A stretch of DNA of 6,101 bases from Spirochaetaceae bacterium. GTDB lineage: Bacteria > Spirochaetota > Spirochaetia > UBA9216. This document shows, piece by piece, positions 1 to 6,063 of the stretch (positions within the stretch are counted from its first letter, which is position 1; each line of letters begins with the position of its first letter). Location: NCBI GenBank assembly GCA_028527945.1, contig JAQQAK010000350.1:1-6101 (forward strand), read 5' to 3'. A model generated the notes under the pieces. That model did no database searches. It had not been told where the DNA came from and was given only the letters and a program-made list of their open reading frames with translations. The position numbers were made by a program, and so were the translations under genes.

Positions 1-59
1 CTAAACAACATTGTTATGGTTAGAATAGATAGTAATAAAATCCCTGAAATCTTTTTCAT
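1..59 (-). CDS. Start of a secreted protein, probably the sugar ABC transporter substrate-binding protein (partial, runs off the window)
   Basis: Reading leftwards from an ATG at 59-57, the frame is open to the window edge and gives 19 codons, MKKISGILLLSILTITMLF. This is a short positive N-terminus (K2, K3) followed by an uninterrupted hydrophobic stretch, as in a Sec or lipoprotein signal peptide. No lipobox cysteine is visible because the sequence ends too early. An AGGAG SD site (66-70) sits 6 bases before the ATG. The gene is the last visible member of an operon encoding one ATPase and two permeases but no binding protein so far, and the extracellular solute-binding protein is the missing part. 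The start and signal peptide are seen directly; the function is inferred from position alone. Confidence 0.65.
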   Translation of the reverse strand, partial: MKKISGILLLSILTITMLF

Positions 60-81
60 TTAATACTCCTGTAATATTATT

Positions 82-105
82 CCTTTTTCAAAAAAGAGAA
101 AAAGG
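82..105 (-). other. Intergenic hairpin before the putative binding-protein gene
   Basis: CCTTTTTC (82-89) and GAAAAAGG (98-105) are perfect inverted repeats of 8 bp around an 8-base loop. On the transcribed strand the stem ends 12 bases before the AGGAG SD of the next gene. No U-run follows it in the minus direction and only three pairs are G-C, so it is not a standard terminator. It could protect an mRNA end or adjust the ratio of permease to binding protein, as hairpins between such genes do in maltose-type operons; that role is inferred. A second, smaller dyad TTGAA-ATC-TTCAA lies at 119-131. Confidence 0.45.
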
Positions 106-145
106 TAATTATGCTTCTTTGAAATCTTCAATTTTTTTTAAAATT

Positions 146-970
146 TTATTTTATTCCTGTATAAGTGAATGCCTTTGTTATTTGCTTTTGTGATGCCAGA
201 AAAGCAATGATTATAGGTAATAAGAGAAGAACAATTCCTGCCATTAGGATGTTGTATGAAATTGATGCTTCACCTGAGTTTAAGCCAGCAATACCAACAG
301 GAAGAGTTCTTGCTGCATCTGTTGTTGTCAGAATCATTGGCCAAAAATAATCATTCCAACTGTTGATAAAAGTTATAAGACCCAATGTCATTATTGTAGG
401 TCTTGCTATTGGAAGCATAATTTTAAAAATAATCTGCCATTGCCTGGCCTCATCCATTAATGCTGCTTCTATTATTTCTTCAGGAACCTGTTTGAATGTT
501 TGGCGAAGCATGAAAATCCCAAACGCGTTAGTTGCTGAATTAAGAAGAATTATCGAAAGGACATTATTTATCAAATGCCATTTACTAAACATTACAAATA
601 CTGGCAAAAAGATAAGTTGTGCTGGTATCATCATGGTTGAAAGAGTAATTCCAAATAGTATGTTTTTTCCTTTAAAGTCTATGCGGGCAAAAGCATATGC
701 CGCTGGAATAATGGTCAGAAACTGTATAATTAACGTAGATGCAGTAACGATTAAACTGTTTAACAAGTAGTGAAAAAAAGGAATAGTTGTAACAGCTGTG
801 ACAAAATTCTCCCATTGCGGATTTTTTACCCAGAAAGACGGAGGAGTCTGCAGTGTCTGTCCAACAGTTTTTATAGAAGTAATAACCATCCATAAAAAAG
901 GCATAATAAAGATTGATATTAAAAGAATATTAAAAATTGTACGCAGTGTTTTTTTCATAAGATTGTCCAT
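146..970 (-). CDS. Carbohydrate ABC transporter permease, UgpE/MalG-type (second permease)
   Basis: Inner-membrane permease of a CUT1-type sugar importer; it pairs with the permease encoded just upstream to form the channel. The 274 residues are the usual length. Hydrophobic segments lie at about 12-31, 68-92, 105-127, 134-154, 192-213 and 240-260, giving the expected six spans. The cytoplasmic EAA loop that docks on the ATPase is at about 168-191, with EAA (168-170), D173, and FKIMLP leading to P191. A glycine that usually follows the aspartate in this loop is E174 here. The start at 970 is chosen because a full AGGAGG (979-984) precedes it by 8 bases; M5 is a possible but poorer start. That SD overlaps the upstream stop codon (TAG of TAGGAGG), and the gap is 12 bases, so translation is probably coupled. 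Family is certain; substrate is unknown. Confidence 0.95.
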   Translation of the reverse strand: MDNLMKKTLRTIFNILLISIFIMPFLWMVITSIKTVGQTLQTPPSFWVKNPQWENFVTAVTTIPFFHYLLNSLIVTASTLIIQFLTIIPAAYAFARIDFKGKNILFGITLSTMMIPAQLIFLPVFVMFSKWHLINNVLSIILLNSATNAFGIFMLRQTFKQVPEEIIEAALMDEARQWQIIFKIMLPIARPTIMTLGLITFINSWNDYFWPMILTTTDAARTLPVGIAGLNSGEASISYNILMAGIVLLLLPIIIAFLASQKQITKAFTYTGIK

Positions 971-982
971 TTGCCTTTCCTC

Positions 983-1876
983 CTATTGATAATGAATATT
1001 AGATTTTAAAAGCTTGAAATACAGATAAGTTAGAATAGATATAACGATTAGTAGAATAACTCCCAAAGCTGAGGCGAATCCGATTTTATAAAATTTAAAA
1101 CCATATTGATAAATGGCGTAGACGATTGTATTTGTAGAATTTTGAGGCCCACCAAGTGTCATTATCTGAACAATCTCAAAGGCTTTAAATGCTGAAATTA
1201 TATTTACAAGTAAAAGAAAAAACATGGTTGGAGAAATCATTTTTATTGTAATCTTGAAAAAAACTGTTACGGGATTTGCTTCGTCCAGCTCTGCTGCTTC
1301 ATATAAATATTTAGGAATTCCTGCAAGAGCTGATGAAATGATAATTGTATTGTAACCAATATTTTTCCATACAGAAACAATAACCAAAGAAGTTAATGCC
1401 ATATCAGGATCATTCAACCATTTGACAGGTTTTAAACCTATGCATGAAAGAAGATAGTTTAAAAGACCAAAATCTGAATCCATTATCCAGGTCCAAATAA
1501 AGGCAACAGAGACAAGCGGAATAATATATGGTGAAAATATACAACTTTGTATAAATCTATTAGTACGAGTATTTTCTTTTAAATAAAGAGCAAGAAGCAG
1601 TGAAAGAATTAATGAAAAAGCAACTGTAAAAATCATATAATAGCAAGTATTTCTTCCTATCTGCCAAACATCCGGATCATGAAATATCTGAATATAATTA
1701 TGCAGGCCTATAAACTTTTTAGGTTTCATCATATTCCATTTAAAAAAGCTTAGATAAACCATATAAAATATGGGATATAAATAAAAAACAGCCATTAAGA
1801 TAAATGGAACAAGAATGAATAAATAAGGTGCTGCTGTTTGCTTTTCAATCTTTAATTCTGAATTAGTTTTTTTCAT
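983..1876 (-). CDS. Carbohydrate ABC transporter permease, UgpA/MalF-type (first permease)
   Basis: Inner-membrane permease and partner of the next gene's product. Its 297 residues match UgpA-like proteins, without the extra periplasmic domain of enteric MalF. Hydrophobic spans are at about 17-44, 79-98, 112-131, 161-183, 215-236 and 266-288. The conserved YLYPIFYMVYLSF start of the first span is typical of the family. The EAA loop is at about 193-216 (EAA 193-195, D198, P216). Two positions are unusual: E199 replaces the common glycine after the aspartate, and IK (211-212) stands where most members have LP. The LGGP motif (241-244) before the last span is also typical of the family. The ATG lies inside the end of the ATPase gene (14-base overlap), preceded by an AAGGGA-like SD within that gene, which implies translational coupling. 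Substrate is unknown. Confidence 0.95.
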   Translation of the reverse strand: MKKTNSELKIEKQTAAPYLFILVPFILMAVFYLYPIFYMVYLSFFKWNMMKPKKFIGLHNYIQIFHDPDVWQIGRNTCYYMIFTVAFSLILSLLLALYLKENTRTNRFIQSCIFSPYIIPLVSVAFIWTWIMDSDFGLLNYLLSCIGLKPVKWLNDPDMALTSLVIVSVWKNIGYNTIIISSALAGIPKYLYEAAELDEANPVTVFFKITIKMISPTMFFLLLVNIISAFKAFEIVQIMTLGGPQNSTNTIVYAIYQYGFKFYKIGFASALGVILLIVISILTYLYFKLLKSNIHYQ

Positions 1877-2939
1877 GATTTTTCCCTTCAGAATTAATGT
1901 ATGCGTCTAATGTGTTTATATGATTTTTTTCTTTATCAAAAACAACGATATTCTTATATTTTATTTTGAGTTTAACTTTGTCTTTAAAGATATTTTCTTC
2001 CTGAAGTTTAACTCTAATTATTCCCATTTCTGTTTCAATATCATAAATTGATTCTGAACCAAGCATTTCACGAATAATTATTTCACCATTCAAGTATAAT
2101 GATTTCTCTTTTTCGGATTTTTCTATTTCAATAATTTTAACCTTTTCTGGCCGAAACCCGATAAATTCACCTTCCTGGATTAATTCTTTTAATGGAAAAT
2201 TGTCTGCAACCTTAAAGATATTCATTGAAGGATTACCTAAAAATTTTGCGGTAAATATATTTGCTGGATCCTGATAAATATTAAGAGGTGTATCAAATTG
2301 CTGAACTGTTCCAGCATTTAATAACGCTACATCAGTTCCCATTGACATAGCTTCAAGCTGATCATGTGTAACATAAATAAATGTTGCCTTTGTTTTTTTA
2401 TGCAGTTCAATTAATTCGCGTCTCATTTGATTTCTAAGTTTTGCGTCAAGATTTGATAGAGGTTCATCCATAAGAAAAACATCCGGTTCTTTCACCATAG
2501 CTCTTGCCAACGCAACTCTTTGGCGTTCTCCTCCGGAAAGATACTGCGGTTTTTTGTGTTGATGCTCTTGAAGACCTACTGTTGTCATTATCTCTTCGAT
2601 TAGCGTATTTCTTTTTTCCTTTGGTATTTTTTTGTTTTTTAGACCGAATTCAATATTTTCCCGTACACTCATTGTTGGATATAAAGCATAGTTTTGAAAA
2701 ACCATTGCAATCTTTCTTTTTCCGGGTTTAGCGTTATCAACACATTTTCCATTTATAAAAACTGAACCGGAATCCTGATGTTCTAAACCTGAAATTATTC
2801 TAAGTAAGGTAGATTTTCCACAGCCTGAAGGCCCCAAAAGAACTGTAAAACTTTTTTCTTTGATATTCAGACTAATATCCTTCAGAACTGTTTTGTCACC
2901 AAAGTTTTTGTTTATTGATTTGAGTTCAATTCCTGACAT
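1863..2939 (-). CDS. Sugar ABC transporter ATP-binding protein, MalK/UgpC/MsmK family
   Basis: Cytoplasmic ATPase that works as a dimer to power the two permeases. All nucleotide-binding motifs are intact: Walker A GPSGCGKST (36-44), Q-loop Q82, signature LSGGERQRVALARA (134-147), Walker B VFLMDEP (154-160), D-loop SNLD (162-165) and switch histidine H192. Residues from about 235 to 345 form the C-terminal OB-fold regulatory domain typical of MalK-type proteins, including the GFRPEKV element (261-267). At 358 residues it is a standard length. ATPases of this family are often shared between several sugar importers, so its presence here does not define the substrate. It starts 11 bases after the TIM-barrel gene, with GGAG 6 bases before the ATG, and overlaps the next gene by 14 bases. 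Confidence 0.97.
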   Translation of the reverse strand: MSGIELKSINKNFGDKTVLKDISLNIKEKSFTVLLGPSGCGKSTLLRIISGLEHQDSGSVFINGKCVDNAKPGKRKIAMVFQNYALYPTMSVRENIEFGLKNKKIPKEKRNTLIEEIMTTVGLQEHQHKKPQYLSGGERQRVALARAMVKEPDVFLMDEPLSNLDAKLRNQMRRELIELHKKTKATFIYVTHDQLEAMSMGTDVALLNAGTVQQFDTPLNIYQDPANIFTAKFLGNPSMNIFKVADNFPLKELIQEGEFIGFRPEKVKIIEIEKSEKEKSLYLNGEIIIREMLGSESIYDIETEMGIIRVKLQEENIFKDKVKLKIKYKNIVVFDKEKNHINTLDAYINSEGKNHEKN

Positions 2940-2950
2940 TTTTTACTCCA

Positions 2951-3781
2951 TTAGTTGAAATTTTTATTCCATACTGTTTGCAGATGCGAAAAGCCTGATT
3001 CAATTTTTGTGTAATCTTTTAATTCAAGAACCATATGAGGCATGTGTTCTAGAGTTTTTAGAGCGTCAAAAAAGGCAAACCAGTTAATATTTCCAAGGCC
3101 GGGCGCCCAATGGCGGTCTGTTTCTCCATCAGTATCTTGAATATGTATATGATCTAACAATTCTCCAGAATGAAGAATCCATTGATCAGGTGTAGGCCCG
3201 ACTTCTTTTTGAGTTATAAAGGCATGACCAATATCAAGGCTCATTCTGATATATTCAGACTTGAATGACGCAACAAAGTTTTTTAATAATTCAGGATTTT
3301 TATCTCTTATGTTTTCAACTACGATTACACATTTTACTTTTTCTGCTTCCTGTATAATTTCTTCAATTAGCTGTTTTGCAAACATAAACTCGTTTAAAGG
3401 ATTCATCATTGAATTAACTGTTGAAAATGGATTTGTTCCGAAATAACCGAAGGGGCTATGAATAACCATATATTCTGCGCCTATTTCAGACGCAAAATGA
3501 ATTGATTGAATCATACGGTTTTTTATAGCTTTTCCTATTTCTGGTTCAATAAATCCCTCAAGGCTAAAGCCAATAAAGGGGCCGTGAATGCCTCTTCGTC
3601 CTTTATGATTTTTTAATATTCCATTTATTTGTTTAATGAACTTATTTGAATAGATGTCTGGAAAATTTGGAATTGCAGGATCCTGTATTTCAAGATCTCT
3701 TTGATTTTCTACAAGAAAATCTATATGTTGTGGTAAATATTCGACAATTAGAGCTGCTCCAATTTTATCTATAAATTCCAT
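2951..3781 (-). CDS. TIM-barrel enzyme of the sugar phosphate isomerase/epimerase (AP endonuclease 2, xylose-isomerase-like) family
   Basis: First gene of the import operon, 276 residues, predicted soluble. The alternating strand-helix pattern and motifs fit the xylose-isomerase-like TIM barrel. Candidate metal ligands at strand ends are H66 (HGPF), H108 (IHSPFG), E156 (VVEN), D183 and H186 (SLDIGHAF), H213 (HIHIQD), D222 and H224 (DRHWAPGLG) and E253 (LELK). This order matches the nine zinc ligands of endonuclease IV, though many sugar isomerases and epimerases of the wider family share much of it. The operon favours sugar metabolism over DNA repair: isomerisation or epimerisation of the imported solute is the likeliest role, with hydrolysis of a phosphodiester a weaker alternative. 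The start is supported by AAGGAG (3789-3794), 7 bases before the ATG. Family is well supported; the reaction is not. Confidence 0.85.
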   Translation of the reverse strand: MEFIDKIGAALIVEYLPQHIDFLVENQRDLEIQDPAIPNFPDIYSNKFIKQINGILKNHKGRRGIHGPFIGFSLEGFIEPEIGKAIKNRMIQSIHFASEIGAEYMVIHSPFGYFGTNPFSTVNSMMNPLNEFMFAKQLIEEIIQEAEKVKCVIVVENIRDKNPELLKNFVASFKSEYIRMSLDIGHAFITQKEVGPTPDQWILHSGELLDHIHIQDTDGETDRHWAPGLGNINWFAFFDALKTLEHMPHMVLELKDYTKIESGFSHLQTVWNKNFN

Positions 3782-3801
3782 ACAGATACTCCTTACATAA
3801 A

Positions 3802-3830
3802 TGTCTGTTAGTTATTTTGTTGTCTGTTAG
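3802..3830. repeat. Two direct copies of TGTCTGTTAG with a 19-bp period in the leader of the sugar operon
   Basis: The 10-mer TGTCTGTTAG (CTAACAGACA on the transcribed strand) occurs exactly at 3802-3811 and 3821-3830. A poorer third match, GCTCTTTTAG (7 of 10), sits at 3840-3849 in the same 19-bp register. The nearest copy ends 7 bases before the SD of the TIM-barrel gene, so the copies probably lie in the 5' leader or straddle the transcription start. Binding sites for a regulator are a reasonable guess; chance duplication is not excluded. Confidence 0.5.
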
Positions 3831-3853
3831 GTTTCAACTGCTCTTTTAGCACC

Positions 3854-3883
3854 GCTTAACTGTAATTTTTGTATAAATTAAGC
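3854..3883. promoter_or_regulatory. Spaced inverted repeat GCTTAA-18-TTAAGC before the sugar operon, possible operator
   Basis: GCTTAA (3854-3859) and TTAAGC (3878-3883) form a perfect 6-bp dyad with an 18-base spacer. The dyad spans the -10-like TATACA (3870-3875), so a protein bound here would cover that candidate promoter. In AT-rich DNA a 6-bp dyad with a long spacer can arise by chance, hence the low confidence. Confidence 0.25.
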
Positions 3884-3898
3884 TTTAAAAAGAAGCAA
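3870..3898 (-). promoter_or_regulatory. Candidate promoter for the sugar-import operon (proximal)
   Basis: On the minus strand TTGCTT (3893-3898) and TATACA (3870-3875) are 17 bases apart. Both boxes are imperfect sigma-70 matches (3 and 4 of 6). Transcription would begin near 3863 and give a leader of about 80 bases that contains both direct repeats. A promoter is needed in this gap because a terminator ends the MATE transcript just upstream; which boxes are used cannot be decided by eye. Confidence 0.3.
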
Positions 3899-3922
3899 CT
3901 ATTAAAATACGAACTAACTGAT

Positions 3923-3950
3923 AATTTATTATTGAGTAACCTAATGTTAA
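3923..3950 (-). promoter_or_regulatory. Candidate promoter for the sugar-import operon (distal alternative)
   Basis: TTAACA (3945-3950, 5 of 6 to the -35 consensus) and TAAATT (3923-3928, 4 of 6 to the -10 consensus) are 16 bases apart on the minus strand. By box score this is slightly better than the proximal pair, but the region is so AT-rich that such matches are expected by chance. If used, the leader would be about 135 bases. Confidence 0.25.
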
Positions 3951-3997
3951 AATAAGTCAGTCTGGTATGTCAGAAAATATCGACAATGTACAAAGTG

Positions 3998-4037
3998 AAG
4001 AAAAGCGGCTAGGTGATTAAAACATCACAGCCGCTTT
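3998..4037 (-). terminator. Rho-independent terminator after the MATE gene
   Basis: AAAGCGGCT (4002-4010) pairs perfectly with AGCCGCTTT (4029-4037). Inside it, GTGAT (4013-4017) pairs with ATCAC (4024-4028) around a 6-base loop, leaving a 2-base bulge at 4011-4012. In the minus direction the stem runs into TTTTCTTC (4004-3997). It lies about 40 bases beyond the MATE stop codon, as expected for an intrinsic terminator, and separates the efflux unit from the sugar operon. Confidence 0.85.
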
Positions 4038-4076
4038 ATAGATTGGAAAAATAATTCTTTAAATATTAGAGGCTCA

Positions 4077-5435
4077 TTAAGTATTGCTTTTATTCAGAAT
4101 CTTTTTGACTCCTGATGTCTTTATCAAAACAACCAGTAGTATTGCTGTAAGTATATCCGCCACTGGCTGAGTCAAGATCATTCCGTTTAATCCTGCAGCA
4201 TATTTGAGGATGAATATTGTTGGAATAAAAAATACTCCCTGTCTTGTAATACTTATAATCCCACCTTCTTTAGCTCTTCCAAGACCAATGAAAAGGTTTG
4301 AATAAACTGCAGTAAACCCAAAAACAAGAAATGTTATAGCATTGGCTGTAAGAGCTTTTGTGCCTATCGATATTGCTGCTGGATCACTTTTGGCAAACCA
4401 TGAAATAATCTGTCTTGAAAATATAATCATGATAGCAGATACAATAAAACAGAAAATTGTAGACCAAACAACCGAAGTTTTTATGGCCTCTTTTACCCTG
4501 TCCATTTTTCCTGCGCCGTAGTTGAATCCGGCAAATGGGGTAAAGCCCTTTAGAAATCCAAAAATGCTCATGCTCCACAGAGCCATTATTCTCGTAACCA
4601 CACCCAGGGCAGCAATTGCTGAGTCTCCAAAGCTTGACGCGAGAGAGTTTGTGAGACTCAATGACAGACTTGTCAGAAGTTGAAAGATCAGCATTGGCAT
4701 TCCCATTTTCAGTATTTCACTGTATAGACTTGCTTTTACTGTAAAATGTTTGAACCTGAAGTGAAATACACTTTTTGAGCCCAGTATATAAAAAAGATAA
4801 ATAACAGCTGTTACGCTTCTTGATATAAGGGTCGCGATTGCTGCGCCTCTGACACCTAAACCAAGAGCTAGTATAAGTATTGGATCAAGAATAATATTAA
4901 GAATACAACCCAGACCCATTGCCATCATGCTTATGTTTGTAGCGCCCTCCGCGGTAATAATATTATTTGTTGTAATATTAAAAAGGTTAATAATTAGCCC
5001 TGCAATAAATATTACTGCGTATTCTTTGGAGAACGGCATTATTGTTTCTGTTGCGCCAAGAAGTCTTAAAAGCGGTGTTAAAAAAATCAGAGATAGTATT
5101 ATAATAATACCTCCGGTTATAAGGCTGCTAAAAAGGGCTGTAGACGCGCAGCGGTTGGCCTCTTCATAGTTTTTGCCTCCCAGAAGTCGTGACAAATAAG
5201 ATGCCGCTCCGGCTCCAAATAAGAGCCCTATTCCGAGTAATACTGTTCCTATGGGAAATACTACCGAGACCGCAGCCATCTGTGATGTTCCAAGCTTTCC
5301 TACAAAATAAGCGTCAACAACATTGTAAGCCGCTGTTATGATCATTCCCGCCATAATTGGAAGCCCAAGTTTTAAAAGGGCTTTTGGTACTTTTTCGTTC
5401 TCCAATATATCTATCCTCTTGTTTTTTGTTTTCAT
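4077..5435 (-). CDS. MATE-family multidrug efflux transporter, MepA/DinF-like
   Basis: Inner-membrane antiporter that would export cationic drugs or other toxic compounds using a Na+ or H+ gradient. At 452 residues, with about twelve hydrophobic segments in two similar halves, it is full length. N-lobe features include DAYFVGKLGT (41-50), AAVSVVFPIG (54-63), SRLLGGKNYEEANR (82-95) and DPILILALGLGVRGAAIAT (184-202). The matching C-lobe elements are GFTPFAGFNYGAGK (297-310) and the QPVAD segment (423-427). The start at 5435 has CAGGAGA (5441-5447) with 6 bases between AGGAG and the ATG. The gene is 82 bases downstream of a MarR-type regulator and carries a copy of the same operator-like site in that gap, so drug-responsive derepression is likely. 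Family is certain; substrates cannot be inferred. Confidence 0.95.
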   Translation of the reverse strand: MKTKNKRIDILENEKVPKALLKLGLPIMAGMIITAAYNVVDAYFVGKLGTSQMAAVSVVFPIGTVLLGIGLLFGAGAASYLSRLLGGKNYEEANRCASTALFSSLITGGIIIILSLIFLTPLLRLLGATETIMPFSKEYAVIFIAGLIINLFNITTNNIITAEGATNISMMAMGLGCILNIILDPILILALGLGVRGAAIATLISRSVTAVIYLFYILGSKSVFHFRFKHFTVKASLYSEILKMGMPMLIFQLLTSLSLSLTNSLASSFGDSAIAALGVVTRIMALWSMSIFGFLKGFTPFAGFNYGAGKMDRVKEAIKTSVVWSTIFCFIVSAIMIIFSRQIISWFAKSDPAAISIGTKALTANAITFLVFGFTAVYSNLFIGLGRAKEGGIISITRQGVFFIPTIFILKYAAGLNGMILTQPVADILTAILLVVLIKTSGVKKILNKSNT

Positions 5436-5467
5436 TACTGTCTCCTGTAAAAAATATGTGTTAAGTA

Positions 5468-5490
5468 TTTAAACTGTATAGTTTCTAAAC
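5468..5490. promoter_or_regulatory. Putative MarR operator upstream of the MATE gene (copy 1)
   Basis: This 23-bp site matches the one before the MarR gene (5991-6013) at 20 of 23 positions. Its core, GTATAG-TTT-CTAAAC (5476-5490), is a dyad with 5 of 6 arm positions complementary. It lies 33 bases before the MATE start codon, in the gap between the two genes, where a bound repressor would block initiation or elongation. Sequence identity between the two upstream regions is the evidence; that the neighbouring MarR protein binds here is inference. Confidence 0.65.
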
Positions 5491-5517
5491 ACTATATTAA
5501 AAAAAATTACTAAGGCT

Positions 5518-5970
5518 CTACTTTTTTAGTTTTTTATTCACCATTTTTTCAAATACCATCATAATTTCCATTACTTTATTAAAGTCATCTTCCGGCATTT
5601 CTCCAAGGTAATTGAAAAACTCTTCACGGGTTTCTTTGTGATAATTATCATGGATATCAAAGGCCCGTTGCCCTATTGCTGTAAGTTCAAGTCTGATTTC
5701 CGCGTCAGATTCAGGCGCCGGATGTTTTATCACAAGTCCCTTGTCCACCAGCTTGTAGATCATTTGAGAAACCGCGCCCTTTGTGACTCCCTGAAAGTTT
5801 GCCAGCCCGGTAATATTGATATCCGGATTTCTTCCAATGGCATCAATTGTGTGAATTTCTTTCCTGGTAAGAAAAAGATCTTTTCCGTAGGGAAGTTTAC
5901 GGTTTTCAGATTGGTTATATTTGTGAATAACCCTCTCAAAAAGCTGTGAAAATCCTGTGATATTGTTCAT
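5518..5970 (-). CDS. MarR-family transcriptional regulator, probable repressor of itself and the MATE pump
   Basis: Cytoplasmic, dimeric winged-helix DNA-binding protein of 150 residues, the family's normal size. Residues 1-25 and about 104-148 are the helical dimerisation regions. The helix-turn-helix is ITGLANFQGVTKGAVSQMI (53-71), followed by YKLVDKGLVIK (72-82) and a wing from about 83 to 97 ending in RLELT, with D89 and R93 in the usual DxxxR-like arrangement. The closing ELTAIGQ is also typical. The ATG at 5970 has only a weak SD (GGTG, 7 bases upstream), so translation may be low, fitting a repressor; no better in-frame start is visible. Operator-like sites precede both this gene and the MATE gene. 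The layout resembles mepR-mepA. Ligand is unknown. Confidence 0.92.
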   Translation of the reverse strand: MNNITGFSQLFERVIHKYNQSENRKLPYGKDLFLTRKEIHTIDAIGRNPDINITGLANFQGVTKGAVSQMIYKLVDKGLVIKHPAPESDAEIRLELTAIGQRAFDIHDNYHKETREEFFNYLGEMPEDDFNKVMEIMMVFEKMVNKKLKK

Positions 5971-5990
5971 AAAGCACCAATTGTTTAACC

Positions 5991-6013
5991 TTTATACTGT
6001 TTAGGTTCTAAAC
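5991..6013. promoter_or_regulatory. Putative MarR operator upstream of the MarR gene (copy 2)
   Basis: The core GTTTAGGTTCTAAAC (5999-6013) is a perfect 15-bp dyad with 6-bp arms and a 3-base centre. The flanking bases also match the copy before the MATE gene, giving 20 of 23 identical. The site ends 20 bases before the MarR start codon, suiting negative autoregulation by obstruction of transcription. Confidence 0.68.
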
Positions 6014-6023
6014 TGGTTGTTAA

Positions 6024-6063
6024 GTTATCTTTTTTTGCTTAGAGTGTAAAGACTTGATGTCAA
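6024..6063 (-). promoter_or_regulatory. Candidate promoter elements for the MarR gene
   Basis: In the minus direction there is an exact TTGACA (6058-6063) but the base run 16-18 bases below it (AAGCA region) is a poor -10 box. An alternative is TTTACA (6045-6050) with GATAAC (6024-6029) at a short 15-base spacing. With the second pair, transcription would start just before or within the operator at 5991-6013. Neither pair is convincing by itself. No gene is visible in 6014-6101. Confidence 0.25.

Noticed and set aside
82..105. Hairpin considered as a terminator of the permease transcript
   Set aside because: The stem is mostly A-T and no U-run follows in the transcribed direction, so readthrough into the next gene is more likely.
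363..770. Plus-strand open frame of 135 codons
   Set aside because: It lies opposite the well-supported UgpE-like permease, has no SD and no recognisable domain; it is a shadow of the real gene.
1863..1876. Overlap of ATPase and permease genes considered as a frameshift
   Set aside because: Both proteins have normal length and complete motifs, and the permease has its own start and SD; it is an ordinary coupled overlap.
3802..3849. Repeats considered as a CRISPR fragment
   Set aside because: Ten-base units with nine-base spacers are far too short for a CRISPR array and no cas gene is present.
5638..5949. Plus-strand open frame of 103 codons
   Set aside because: It is antisense to the MarR gene, whose winged-helix motifs are clear; its product is unlike any family I recognise.
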